Notes: generated by a model from the sequence alone, not told the origin. Numbered from the stretch's first letter, positions 17,578 through 26,590 are shown. The stretch is DNA of 64,000 bases from Solibacillus palustris (GCF_022549215.1 NZ_JAKZFC010000001.1:1116001-1180000), one strand, 5' to 3'. Translations and numbers: made by a program.

Positions 17578-18942
17578 TTAATACACGCCTTCAACAAGCA
17601 TTCCGTTTGCTACTTTAACAAAGCCTGCAATGTTAGAGCCTACTACTAGGTTACCTTCATAGCCATATTTTTTCGCTGCTTCTGAACTTTCAGTGAAAAT
17701 TGATTTCATAATATTGTGTAATTTTGAATCAACTTCTTGGAATGACCAGTACGTACGGCTAGAGTTTTGTGCCATTTCTAATGCCGATACTGCTACGCCA
17801 CCAGCATTTGCAGCTTTTGCGGGTCCAAATAATACACCGTTATCTAAGAATTCATTAATTGCTTCTAAGTTCGAAGGCATGTTTGCACCTTCTGCAACGA
17901 CTTTTACACCGTTTGCGATTAATGTACGTGCTTGCTCGCCGTTAATTTCGTTTTGAGTTGCGCAAGGTAGGGCAATATCACATGGAATTGTCCAAATACC
18001 ATCGCAGCCTGCTGTAAATACAGCTTTAGGACGGTATGTTACATATTCACTAATACGATTGCCTTCTACTTCTTTTAATCGTTTTACAATTTTTAAATCA
18101 ATGCCTTCAGCATCGTAAATATAACCTGAAGAGTCAGAGCAAGCGACTACTTTAGCACCAAAATGTTGTGCTTTTTCGATTGCATAAATTGCAACGTTAC
18201 CTGAACCAGAAACAACTACTTTTTTGTTTAAAATTGTGTCATTTGCCTCACGTAGCATTTCGCTTACGAAGTATATTAAACCATAGCCAGTTGCTTCTGT
18301 ACGAGCTAATGAACCACCGTAACCCGGTTTTTTACCAGTTAACACACCTGCTTCGTATGCACCGCGAATACGCTTGTATTGACCCCATAAGTAACCAACC
18401 TCACGAGCACCTACACCGATATCACCTGCTGGAACATCGACATCTGGACCAACATAACGGTATAATTCTGTCATGAATGCTTGGCAGAAGCGCATAATTT
18501 CTGCATCTGATTTCCCTTTTGGATCGAAGTCAGAACCACCTTTACCACCACCAATAGATTGACCAGTTAATGCATTTTTGAAAATTTGTTCAAACGCTAA
18601 AAACTTCATAATTGATTCATTTACAGTAGGGTGGAAGCGTAGGCCTCCTTTGTATGGCCCGATTACATTATTGTATTGTACACGGTAACCACGGTTTACT
18701 TGTACATCGTTGTTATCATCTTGCCAAGCAACGCGGAACGAAACGATGCGGTCAGGTTCTACGATACGTTCTAAAATATTATGTTTGATATATTCAGGAT
18801 GTTGTTCGAATACAGGAACTAATGAAAGGAAAATTTCTTCCGCAGCTTGTAAGAATTCTGGTTGGTGTGCGTTCTTTGTTTGTAATTTTGAGAATACGTT
18901 ATCAACGTATTGTTTTGCATTATTAAGCAATGCTGTTGTCAT
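17578..18942 (-). CDS. gdhA: NADP-type glutamate dehydrogenase
   Basis: This 454-residue enzyme reversibly converts 2-oxoglutarate plus ammonium to glutamate. Length and sequence are those of the hexameric NADP-specific E. coli GdhA class (small subunit, not the 410-residue RocG/GudB class). The substrate loop GPYKGGLRFHP, catalytic Lys in GGGKGGSDFDPKGKS, and nucleotide loop VVSGSGNVA are visible. GGGGG precedes the ATG. It is monocistronic. A cre-like site lies about 100 nt upstream, so carbon control by CcpA is possible. Confidence 0.95.
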   Translation of the reverse strand: MTTALLNNAKQYVDNVFSKLQTKNAHQPEFLQAAEEIFLSLVPVFEQHPEYIKHNILERIVEPDRIVSFRVAWQDDNNDVQVNRGYRVQYNNVIGPYKGGLRFHPTVNESIMKFLAFEQIFKNALTGQSIGGGKGGSDFDPKGKSDAEIMRFCQAFMTELYRYVGPDVDVPAGDIGVGAREVGYLWGQYKRIRGAYEAGVLTGKKPGYGGSLARTEATGYGLIYFVSEMLREANDTILNKKVVVSGSGNVAIYAIEKAQHFGAKVVACSDSSGYIYDAEGIDLKIVKRLKEVEGNRISEYVTYRPKAVFTAGCDGIWTIPCDIALPCATQNEINGEQARTLIANGVKVVAEGANMPSNLEAINEFLDNGVLFGPAKAANAGGVAVSALEMAQNSSRTYWSFQEVDSKLHNIMKSIFTESSEAAKKYGYEGNLVVGSNIAGFVKVANGMLVEGVY

Positions 18943-19045
18943 TTTGTAACCCCCAAATTTGTTAATAGCTATACATTAGTATGAATTATCTCGCAATTCA
19001 ATTTAATTTTATATGACATAGGCTTGTAAAATTGATGTGAGAAAG

Positions 19046-19059
19046 GGAAAACGTTTTCA
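19046..19059. promoter_or_regulatory. cre-like site (CcpA)
   Basis: GGAAAACGTTTTCA matches the pseudo-palindromic cre consensus TGWAANCGNTNWCA at all but the first fixed position. It lies between divergent gdhA and the YaiI-family gene and could act on either. Confidence 0.5.
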
Positions 19060-19113
19060 TAAAATTATATCGAAATAATAAAAATTACTTAATTTCAGAA
19101 GGGGTTGATATTT

Positions 19114-19581
19114 ATTTTAAAGCTTTTAATTGATGCGGATTCCTGTCCGGTTGTTGATTTGGCGCTGTTTGTTTCATCTCAATTTGAGATAATACCCATC
19201 TTATTCTGCGATACGTCTCATCGCATTGAGCGAGAAAATGTAAAAACTATTATTGTTGACAAAGGACCAGATTCGGTCGACTTTAAGCTCGTGAGTGAGC
19301 TTAAACGAGGAGATATTGTCATTACAGGAGATTATGGACTTGCTGCTATGTGTTTGGCAAAAGGTGGAATTGTCCTCACACATAACGGAAAAGAACTGAC
19401 GTCTGACAATATAGATCAGCTGTTGGCATCTCGTTATGAAAATGCGAAAATAAGACGTGCAGGAGGTCGCACAAAGGGGCCTAAAAAGCGTACTGAAGAA
19501 AACAATTTGGCGTTTGAAATGAAATTTCGACAAATTTGTGAACGTGCGATTTTGCAGAAGGAGGAGAACAACCATGGGTGA
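19114..19581 (+). CDS. YaiI/YqxD family protein (DUF188), probable ATT start
   Basis: This product of about 155 residues is a NYN/PIN-like DUF188 protein, with LLIDADSCPV at the N-terminus, VITGDYGLA in the middle and RTKGPKKRT near the end. The family's biochemical role is not established. The only common start codon, TTG at 19105, touches the AAGGGG ribosome site. ATT at 19114 is 9 nt from it and gives an N-terminus of the usual family length, so I favour ATT. The 3' end overlaps the next gene by 8 nt. Confidence 0.78.
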   Translation: MLKLLIDADSCPVVDLALFVSSQFEIIPILFCDTSHRIERENVKTIIVDKGPDSVDFKLVSELKRGDIVITGDYGLAAMCLAKGGIVLTHNGKELTSDNIDQLLASRYENAKIRRAGGRTKGPKKRTEENNLAFEMKFRQICERAILQKEENNHG

Positions 19582-20902
19582 ACAGAAAATCGATGTAAAC
19601 GCTTTAACAGCAAGCTTTCCATTAATTGAGAAGCTGCAAATGCAACAATATGTATTTTGGATAAATGAGCAATTAAATAAAGAAAAGCAAACGATTTCAT
19701 CTATTTCTATGGAAATGATTCGGGAAGCAGAGCAAAAATTGCAACGCTTTTCTTCATATATAAAGGAAGCGTTTCCGATTACAAAGTTTTCTAACGGTCT
19801 GATTGAATCGGAATTAAAGGAAATTCCAAATATGAAAAAGTTAATCGAAGGTCGCCGTGGATTTGCAATTCCAGGGACACTCATGTTGAAATGTGACCAT
19901 GCTTTACCTATTGCTGGTTCTATTAAAGCACGTGGGGGCATTTATGAGGTATTAAGTCACGCCGAAAAGCTAGCACTTGATGCTGGACTTATCTCAAAAA
20001 CAGATGATTATGCCAAATTTACAACAGATAATATGCGTGCGTTTTTCAACCAATACAAAATTGCTGTTGGATCGACAGGGAATTTAGGGTTAAGTATTGG
20101 GATGATCAGTGCTAGATTAGGCTTTCAAGTAACGGTGCATATGAGTGTAGAGGCTAAACAATGGAAAAAGGATTTATTGCGTAAAAACGGTGTAGAAGTT
20201 ATTGAACATAAAACAGATTATACAGAGGCAGTGCGTCAAGGTCGAATTGCAGCTGAAAAGGATAACACATGCCACTTTATCGATGATGAAAATTCAGTTG
20301 ATTTGTTTTTAGGCTACGCAGTTGCTGGACTTCGTTTACAGGAACAGTTAAAGCAAGCGAAAGTAAAGGTTGATGCAGATCATCCATTATTTGTGTATTT
20401 ACCTTGTGGTGTTGGTGGTGGCCCTGGTGGTGTCGCATACAGTTTGAAGCAAATTTACGGTAAGGATGTGCATATTTTCTTTGGTGAGCCAATGCAGTCA
20501 CCTTGTATGCTATTAGGGATGATGACAGGCTTACATGATGAAATTAGTGTTGGGGATATTGGTTTAACCAATCAAACAGAGGCTGACGGATTAGCAGTTG
20601 GTCGCCCATCACGCTTTGTAGGGACAGTAATGGAATCCGTAATTAGTGGATGCTATACTGTGGACGATAGCTTTTTGTTTAGAAGTTTAAAAGGGATGTT
20701 CGAAACGGAAAATATTTTTATGGAGCCATCTGCACATGCGGGGGTTTATGGACCAATCGAATTAATGATGCAAGGTGTTACGTATTTAGAGAAACACAAT
20801 TTACAACAAAAGCTAGATAGCGCAACGCACATTATTTGGTCTACTGGTGGTGACTTGGTGCCAGAAGAACTACGCCAGCAGTATTTACAGACAGAGATTT
20901 AG
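19574..20902 (+). CDS. dsdA: D-serine ammonia-lyase (D-serine dehydratase)
   Basis: This 442-residue fold-type II PLP enzyme deaminates D-serine to pyruvate and ammonia. The PLP lysine is Lys118 in AGSIKARGG; GSTGNLGLSIG binds the phosphate, and PCGVGGGPGG is the DsdA glycine loop. ATG 19574 follows GGAGGAGAACAACC and overlaps the YaiI-family gene by 8 nt, so the pair is translationally linked. The normal role is detoxification and use of D-serine. Confidence 0.93.
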   Translation: MGEQKIDVNALTASFPLIEKLQMQQYVFWINEQLNKEKQTISSISMEMIREAEQKLQRFSSYIKEAFPITKFSNGLIESELKEIPNMKKLIEGRRGFAIPGTLMLKCDHALPIAGSIKARGGIYEVLSHAEKLALDAGLISKTDDYAKFTTDNMRAFFNQYKIAVGSTGNLGLSIGMISARLGFQVTVHMSVEAKQWKKDLLRKNGVEVIEHKTDYTEAVRQGRIAAEKDNTCHFIDDENSVDLFLGYAVAGLRLQEQLKQAKVKVDADHPLFVYLPCGVGGGPGGVAYSLKQIYGKDVHIFFGEPMQSPCMLLGMMTGLHDEISVGDIGLTNQTEADGLAVGRPSRFVGTVMESVISGCYTVDDSFLFRSLKGMFETENIFMEPSAHAGVYGPIELMMQGVTYLEKHNLQQKLDSATHIIWSTGGDLVPEELRQQYLQTEI

Positions 20903-20916
20903 AGGGGAAGACAGCT

Positions 20917-21267
20917 GTGTTAATATTTATTGTCATTGTAGCGTTATTTGCGGCAGGGATGCTAGATTTAAAGCTACGCAAGAAATTTAATATCGAAAAG
21001 AACCAAAAATTCATGGATCAGTATGTGGGCATTTGGCATTTGTTTTTAGAAGTGTTCCTATGCTTTATGTTCCTATCATTTGTAACTGTAAATCTATTTG
21101 ATCAGAAAACAGTCTACGCATTGTTGATGGCATTCATCATGCTGTTATTTATGATTCGTGGATTCTTTGAATTTTTATTTAGACGTGATAAGCGTCGTCA
21201 TATTATCTCATTTACATACGTTGCGCTTTGTGCGGTATGTAGTGTAGCGATTGCGTTGTTTATGTAA
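20917..21267 (+). CDS. Small membrane protein, DUF4181-like
   Basis: This 116-residue protein has four hydrophobic segments and a basic cytoplasmic stretch FRRDKRRHI, resembling the DUF4181 group of Bacillales. The start is GTG 20917 with AGAGGGGA about 9 nt upstream. It lies 14 nt behind dsdA and is closed by a terminator, so it is probably the last gene of that operon. No function is known. Confidence 0.65.
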   Translation: MLIFIVIVALFAAGMLDLKLRKKFNIEKNQKFMDQYVGIWHLFLEVFLCFMFLSFVTVNLFDQKTVYALLMAFIMLLFMIRGFFEFLFRRDKRRHIISFTYVALCAVCSVAIALFM

Positions 21268-21270
21268 TGA

Positions 21271-21321
21271 AAACAAGGTATGCCACTTACGAAATCACGT
21301 AAGCGACACACCTTGTTTTTT
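21271..21321. terminator. Terminator between DUF4181-like gene and prenyl synthase gene
   Basis: AACAAGGT / ACCTTGTT outer stem and CTTACG / CGTAAG inner stem with a small internal loop, followed by a T-run on the + strand. Confidence 0.82.
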
Positions 21322-22142
21322 TAATCCTGTTGTACTTCTTCCACAGTTGCTTCTACTTCGGCACGGGACATTTTTTCACGGCCATCACGCATTGCTTGTA
21401 GCGTTTTATGGGCTAATGCGAGTGGGAGTTTGCAGAACAACTTAATGGAACGTTTGTCTAAATCTTTCATGTAAAGGTCGGCTTTTTCTAAGTTTTCCTC
21501 GGCGTAAGCAAACAGCTCGGCGCGTGTCCAGTTATCAGGTACGAAGCTTACACCACGATCATCTAAATCTTCTTGCTCATTACGTAAAATATTCACTGCC
21601 TGTAAGCCACGACCATAACCAATTGCAAGCTCGCGGTCTGTTTTTGTGCCTGCGCTCCATTCCCAAAGGTCAGAAAGCATGACACCTACTAAGCCGGCTA
21701 CGTAATATGTATAGTCGTCTAAATCTTCCTTCGTATGCACTTGCCAGTTTGCGAGTGCCCATTTAGCCATACCCTCAGCCATTTCGCTCGTTGCTGACAT
21801 GACGATTGTACGCGCATCTTGTGGACATACTTCTAGCCAGTCTGCTAAACGTGTTGTTACCTCAGGCATTTTATCTGCTACAGGCGCTAATGCCTCGATG
21901 TAAGCAGCGTTATCGAATGTAGGGGCTTTTAAAATCGCTGCTACTCTTAATAAGGTTGTGTTTTTTATTTCATTTGAAACGTCTTCGTGGTCTTCAATTT
22001 CATCAATAGCACGCATAGCTAAATAGGCGGCTGCGACCGTTAGTTTTAATTCTTTATCTAAAAAGGTAATTGGGATATAAAATGTACGGCTCGTTTCTTT
22101 TAATACGCGCATCGCATCTTTTTGTAATTGTTTGATTGTCAT
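21321..22142 (-). CDS. Squalene/phytoene synthase family protein
   Basis: This 273-residue all-helical protein shows both aspartate-rich motifs of head-to-head prenyl synthases, AIDEIEDHED near residue 51 and NEQEDLDD near 180, plus TSRTFYIPI at the N-terminus. Family members condense two C15 or C20 prenyl diphosphates. B. subtilis YisP, a relative, instead hydrolyses farnesyl diphosphate. No desaturase or hopene cyclase lies nearby, so the product is unknown. The start is ATG 22142 with GGAGG 9 nt upstream. Confidence 0.8.
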   Translation of the reverse strand: MTIKQLQKDAMRVLKETSRTFYIPITFLDKELKLTVAAAYLAMRAIDEIEDHEDVSNEIKNTTLLRVAAILKAPTFDNAAYIEALAPVADKMPEVTTRLADWLEVCPQDARTIVMSATSEMAEGMAKWALANWQVHTKEDLDDYTYYVAGLVGVMLSDLWEWSAGTKTDRELAIGYGRGLQAVNILRNEQEDLDDRGVSFVPDNWTRAELFAYAEENLEKADLYMKDLDKRSIKLFCKLPLALAHKTLQAMRDGREKMSRAEVEATVEEVQQD

Positions 22143-22349
22143 ACGAAGCATCCTCCAATATCTATTGCATCCATCTATTATCGTAACGCAAATTGACAAA
22201 AAGTGAAAATAAAAGTTCTGTTAATGTTTTTGCTAGTGGTGAAATGTGGATATTTATCTGTATTTGACTGTCTAAATTTTTAAAATCATATGGAATTTTG
22301 TTAAAGAATATAGAAAATTATTGTAATATAAATGGGAGGAGTGAGGAAA

Positions 22350-22973
22350 TTGAAATTTTTACAATTTATTGTGGTTGGCGCAATTATTGGACTGATTGTT
22401 GGGATGTTGAACTTAACGTCATATACCATCGCAATCGCAGCAGTAGTACTTTTTATTGGGATTATGGGGAACTTTTTTTACGTTACCATGTATACGAAAA
22501 ATCTAAAGAAGATTGAAAAGGTTATAAAGAGCAATCGAAAAAATCCAATATATCGTAGTTTGCAGCTATTAGCTGAAGGTACAGATGAGGAACTTGAGGA
22601 AAGCTTAGAGGCCATATTAAAAAAATATAGAAATACAAAATACGAGGGGACATATGGTGCACTGCTTGCGATGATGCAGGGAGATTTTGAGCAAGCACAT
22701 CGTTACAATGAACGCCTATTACATAAAGAAGTTGGGCAATATACTAATTATATTATTGATATTGTAGCAGGAAAAGAAATTGAAGACGTTCCTGCATTTA
22801 AACAGAGCTGGATGAATTCGAGTATTGAAGCACATAAAGCGTTTATGGAGCAAGACGTACATGCCTTTGAAGATTTCTCAAAACAAGCAACAGAGCAAGC
22901 TAAAGGTATTCAATATTATGGGAATTATTATACGTTTAAGCGGATGCGGAATAAACTATCAGAAGATATTTAA
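22350..22973 (+). CDS. Hypothetical membrane protein with cytoplasmic helical domain
   Basis: This product of about 207 residues has two N-terminal transmembrane segments (residues 1-45) followed by a soluble helical region with TPR-like character (EGTYGALLAMMQGDFEQAHRYNERLL). TTG at 22350 is chosen since GGAGG lies 10 nt upstream; ATG 22332 has no ribosome site. It is closed by a strong terminator. No family is recognised with certainty. Confidence 0.65.
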   Translation: MKFLQFIVVGAIIGLIVGMLNLTSYTIAIAAVVLFIGIMGNFFYVTMYTKNLKKIEKVIKSNRKNPIYRSLQLLAEGTDEELEESLEAILKKYRNTKYEGTYGALLAMMQGDFEQAHRYNERLLHKEVGQYTNYIIDIVAGKEIEDVPAFKQSWMNSSIEAHKAFMEQDVHAFEDFSKQATEQAKGIQYYGNYYTFKRMRNKLSEDI

Positions 22974-23035
22974 ACTTTATAGAAAAAGTGGCGTATTTGT
23001 TTAAAAATGGCTAAAATAGCTAATGAACACCAAGC

Positions 23036-23087
23036 AAGTGTATGAAAACTTCTTCTTATGGGAGAGGGCTTTCATACACTTTTTTAT
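23036..23087 (+). terminator. Strong intrinsic terminator
   Basis: Perfect 12-bp stem AAGTGTATGAAA / TTTCATACACTT followed by TTTTTATT. Confidence 0.88.
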
Positions 23088-23096
23088 TAACAAGCT

Positions 23097-23438
23097 TCAC
23101 ATACTCGAAATAATTTTTGCGAACATATAAAAACTGCCATTAATTAAGCAAATGATTAATGCTGAAAATGCATATGATTTACTGTTTTTAAATTCGTAAA
23201 TAAAGGTGATTACACCGAGAATAAATAAACCAATCCAGCTACTATCCCACAAAATACTTGCTAATTTATCAGGGAAAAGCGTGTAAACGCCAGTTAAAAA
23301 ACAGGTCCAAATAACAGCAGTTGAACTGAAAAAAATGTAACTTAATTTAGATGCCTTTACTGTATTGCCTTTTACTAAATAAAGCGTGGCAACAATACAA
23401 ATGCTTATGAAAACAACGATTAGAAGTATAAGTGACAA
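23097..23438 (-). CDS. Small four-helix membrane protein behind amj
   Basis: This product of about 113 residues has four hydrophobic segments and no recognised motif. TTG 23438 lies 8 nt after GGAGG; the in-frame TTG at 23453 overlaps that ribosome site. It follows the amj gene by about 18 nt, so it is probably cotranscribed and may share its envelope-stress control. Function unknown. Confidence 0.6.
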   Translation of the reverse strand: MSLILLIVVFISICIVATLYLVKGNTVKASKLSYIFFSSTAVIWTCFLTGVYTLFPDKLASILWDSSWIGLFILGVITFIYEFKNSKSYAFSALIICLINGSFYMFAKIISSM

Positions 23439-23456
23439 AACGTTATCCTCCAATAT

Positions 23457-24272
23457 TTAGCCAATGAATTTGGCGAACCATGCAACATAATGTGAAGCAG
23501 GAATAAAGATTATTTGGGCAAATAGTGTACCTAAAAATCTTGAGCTCATCATCATAATGGAAGCCCTTTTTAAATGTACATAGCTTCCTTGATTATTAAT
23601 GACTGCATCTGCAAGTAGAGATATTTTTGGATCAATGAAAACAATTAATAACATCGTTCCAATACCGTTTATAAGTCCGGAAGCCATAATGGCTGTTGTT
23701 TTATATTCAGGTACTAATAAGCTTGCATATAATGCGGAAAACACACCGGTTGTATAAACTGCTGTCACGATAACGTTAATTAGAAATAACCTTTTTGGTA
23801 CATCTTTTAATCCGATGCCTCGTAAATATGAAAAACGAGGCTTACGAATATGTCCTACTGCACGACGTAAATATTCGAATGATATCCCTTTTTTGAATAA
23901 GGCGGGAATAGACCCACGTTCTGCGACTAAATGAATAATGGCTCTAGAAAAGATTGCGACAAATGTAGGGAGTAATAGCATTCCAATTAATGTGCCTAAT
24001 GAGGCAGAACCCAGAATAAAACGAAATTGATTTTCTACAAATTGAAGTGTGTTTTCAGGAGGGGCGTTATCGATTAAACTCCCTGTAAAAGGTTGCTGCA
24101 TCATGTTTGATAATCTTGAAAACATCACCATAATATTGAAAAGTGATAATGCAGAGGCTAATAAACGTGCACGCGCTCCAGATAATCGAACAGCATAAGC
24201 CAGTGTTTCGATTGAATGGATAATCAAAATAAATAAAGCAATAATAATAACCTTTCCTGTTATCAGTTCCAT
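23457..24272 (-). CDS. amj: Lipid II flippase Amj
   Basis: This 271-residue polytopic protein matches the Amj (YdaH) family in length and sequence layout (IHSIETLAYAVRLSGARA at the start, RGSIPALFKKGISFEYLRRA in the middle). Amj is the alternate lipid II flippase of B. subtilis that can replace MurJ and is induced through SigM. ATG 24272 has GGGAG 10 nt upstream; the in-frame TTG at 24281 is too close. An ECF-type promoter is visible 35-60 nt upstream, consistent with that regulation. Confidence 0.88.
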   Translation of the reverse strand: MELITGKVIIIALFILIIHSIETLAYAVRLSGARARLLASALSLFNIMVMFSRLSNMMQQPFTGSLIDNAPPENTLQFVENQFRFILGSASLGTLIGMLLLPTFVAIFSRAIIHLVAERGSIPALFKKGISFEYLRRAVGHIRKPRFSYLRGIGLKDVPKRLFLINVIVTAVYTTGVFSALYASLLVPEYKTTAIMASGLINGIGTMLLIVFIDPKISLLADAVINNQGSYVHLKRASIMMMSSRFLGTLFAQIIFIPASHYVAWFAKFIG

Positions 24273-24306
24273 TTTACACAAACTCCCAAATGTTATTTTG
24301 TGGTTT

Positions 24307-24332
24307 GACGTTTTGTTTGGAAAATAGTTTCT
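24307..24332 (-). promoter_or_regulatory. ECF-sigma (SigM-type) promoter of amj
   Basis: On the minus strand AGAAAC (24332-24327), exactly 16 nt, then CGTC (24310-24307). This matches the SigM/W/X-type consensus TGAAAC-N16-CGTC at all but the first base. Confidence 0.7.
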
Positions 24333-24469
24333 AGTGGTTTTATAGGAATGTTAGAACTTTTATTTTGAAATGAACGGTTTGGAGTATTTTTTCACGATCT
24401 TAGGAACATTGTTTTATTAGCTTATTAGCTCAAATTTATACTGTTAAATAATACAATTTTATAAAATTA

Positions 24470-24519
24470 TTGAAACTGACAACCTTGTCACTTTATAATA
24501 GTGACAAGGTTGTCAGTTT
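24470..24519 (+). promoter_or_regulatory. Promoter inside a 47-bp palindromic operator (TetR-type)
   Basis: Two perfectly complementary 20-nt arms (24473-24492 and 24500-24519) flank a 7-nt centre that is itself the -10 (TATAAT 24494-24499). TTGAAA (24470-24475) gives the -35 at 18 nt. The symmetric core is TGACAAGGTTGTCA-like. A bound dimer pair would block the -10. The right arm is followed by a T-run, so a read-through transcript from upstream could also terminate here. Confidence 0.8.
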
Positions 24520-24549
24520 TTTGCTTTATATTATGAAAAGGGGGACATT

Positions 24550-26412
24550 ATGATGACTAGTGTTACTTATTCAACGCATCTGTATAAAAATAAGTCTTTT
24601 TTATTTTTAATTGCCTCTCAAATTGTTTCGGCTATTGGTAATTGGTTGGATATTTTAGCCATTATGACTTTGGTTGCTGTAAAATGGAATGCTTCACCAT
24701 TGGCGGTGTCTGGTGTCATGCTAGTGTTTGTTGGTCCTATGGTTTTGTTTGGTCCGATTAGTGGGGTTCTAAGTGATCGTATTGAAAGACGATTCATCAT
24801 GGTACTATCTGATTTAGTGTGCTTGGTTCTCGTTCTAGGGGTAGCTTTTTCAACAGAGTTATGGCAAGTATATGTTTTGTTGTTTTTGAAAAGTTCATTT
24901 GTTGCATTATTTATTCCCGCAAAAAATGGTAAATTAAAAGAAATCGTAGAAGAAGACCAAATTCAAACTGCAATGGGAATTAGCGCAATGATTGATAATG
25001 GGGCAAAAATTATTGGCCCCGTACTTAGTGGAATGGTTGTTGCTACGTTAGGCATTCAATTGGCATTTTATATTGATGCGTTTACGTTTGCTTTGTCAGC
25101 CCTATTACTACTTGGAGTCCCAAAGTATGATCGTAAAGTTGTAGCAAAGGAAATCGAACAAAAGAAGTTGATGATATTTTCAAATTTACTAGTAGAGATG
25201 AAAGAAGGTTTTACTTTCCTTAAAGGGATTCCTGTTATTTTAGTTAGTTTGATTATTAGTACATTACTGCTTCTCGTTTTACAAATTGCCGATACACAAT
25301 TTATGGTCCTTTTAAGGGAGATCTTTAAAGATCCAGTAACCGTTGCGGGTTATAGCATGGCAGCTAGTGGTGGAGGAATGTTTATAGCATCCGCTATCTT
25401 TACAAAAAAACAAATTCATTCGACGCTAAATTGTATGTTTTTTGGAGCTTTTGGCCTTGGAATTTCATTGATAGCAGTTGCTGCTATGTCACATCTTTCC
25501 ACTACATTTCTTACAATTGCCTATCCTATGTTATTTTTTTTAGCTGGCTTTTCATTTGGTTCAGCGATTATTCCTTTAAATATCCTTGCACAAAAAATTA
25601 CTCCAGTAGATAAAACTGGGCGTGTGTTCGGAATAATCAACAGTATGACGACACTTGGGACATTAATTGGAATGGTTTTAGGGGGAATTCTATCCGAAGT
25701 GTTTGGTGTTGTAATGACATTCATTGTATCAGGTACATCCTTGGTTGTGGTGAGCTTGTTAACCATTATTATTAAATCTCTATCGAAAGTAGGTATCGAA
25801 ATGTCACCTAAAGTATCGCAACAATATAAAGAAAATCGCAAACATGAGCTATTGAAGGCTGCAGAATCGGCATTCTGTCAAAAGGGGTTCGAACCAACAA
25901 CAATGAAAGATGTTGTTGAATTGTCAGGGATGAGCCGAGGCGGAGTATATCAATATTTTTCTAGTACAGAAGAAATGTTGAAGAGCATTCTGGCAGAAAG
26001 AGACGAACAGTTTGAAAAGAAAATTCATGATTTTATCAAAAGTAATCAACCTGTTTGGGAAACGATAGAGACTATATTAGATGCGTATAATAAAGAATCA
26101 TTCCATAAAATTAGCGCCGTTACTTATGAATATTTTGTTACGGGGTGGCGAAGTGAAGGAATGGAGCGTATTCCTTATTTATTAACACGCTTTAATCGTG
26201 CAAGGGAGAACTATATTAAACTGCTTGAAAAAGGAGTGGAAACAGGTGAATTTGATCCGATACAGCCACTTCATACGATTGCTACCTTTTTAATCAATGT
26301 TACTGATGGCATCTTATTACAAACACATCTCGCTGGAAATAAGGAAGTTGACACAGAAGGACAGTTAGAAGCTTTGAAACTATACCTTAGAACGGTGTTA
26401 CAAATAAACTAG
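24550..26412 (+). CDS. In-frame fusion of MFS exporter and TetR-family regulator
   Basis: This 620-residue protein has two parts. Residues 1 to about 410 form a 12-helix MFS exporter of the DHA3 type, with GVLSDRIERR as the loop 2-3 motif. Residues 418-620 form a complete TetR regulator with helix-turn-helix TTMKDVVELSGMSRGGVYQYF, starting MSPKVSQQY exactly where free YfiR-like repressors start. B. subtilis has neighbouring separate YfiS (MFS) and YfiR (TetR) proteins; here the two are one chain. There is no stop or frameshift between them. An internal ATG (25801) behind AAAGTAGG could also make free repressor. ATG 24550 follows AAAAGGGG. Confidence 0.88.
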   Translation: MMTSVTYSTHLYKNKSFLFLIASQIVSAIGNWLDILAIMTLVAVKWNASPLAVSGVMLVFVGPMVLFGPISGVLSDRIERRFIMVLSDLVCLVLVLGVAFSTELWQVYVLLFLKSSFVALFIPAKNGKLKEIVEEDQIQTAMGISAMIDNGAKIIGPVLSGMVVATLGIQLAFYIDAFTFALSALLLLGVPKYDRKVVAKEIEQKKLMIFSNLLVEMKEGFTFLKGIPVILVSLIISTLLLLVLQIADTQFMVLLREIFKDPVTVAGYSMAASGGGMFIASAIFTKKQIHSTLNCMFFGAFGLGISLIAVAAMSHLSTTFLTIAYPMLFFLAGFSFGSAIIPLNILAQKITPVDKTGRVFGIINSMTTLGTLIGMVLGGILSEVFGVVMTFIVSGTSLVVVSLLTIIIKSLSKVGIEMSPKVSQQYKENRKHELLKAAESAFCQKGFEPTTMKDVVELSGMSRGGVYQYFSSTEEMLKSILAERDEQFEKKIHDFIKSNQPVWETIETILDAYNKESFHKISAVTYEYFVTGWRSEGMERIPYLLTRFNRARENYIKLLEKGVETGEFDPIQPLHTIATFLINVTDGILLQTHLAGNKEVDTEGQLEALKLYLRTVLQIN

Positions 26413-26457
26413 TTATTTATAAATGTTTCCTTTATTAAATATTTTTAAATTACCCTT

Positions 26458-26541
26458 AAGACCAATCTGTATTGAACTCCACCTTAATTGTTAGGGCATC
26501 TAATTTTAAGGTTAAATCATTCACGGAAATTGGTCTTTTTG
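26458..26541 (+). terminator. Long-range hairpin with T-run after the fusion gene
   Basis: AAGACCAAT (26458-26466) pairs with ATTGGTCTT (26529-26537), which is followed by TTTG. Inside, ACCTTAA pairs with TTAAGGT (26481-26512). The nested layout is longer than a usual terminator and may be a decayed mobile-element end; I cannot tell. Confidence 0.45.
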
Positions 26542-26590
26542 TATTTCGGAATATCTAATGAATAGATCTAAAAAACTTCTTACTACTATC

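Noticed and set aside
19201-19941. 246-codon minus-strand ORF across the YaiI and dsdA genes
   Set aside because: It spans two recognised genes on the other strand; no start signal or family pattern.
26458-26541. Insertion-sequence end
   Set aside because: Nested inverted repeats are present, but no transposase fragment or target duplication is visible, so it is listed only as terminator-like.
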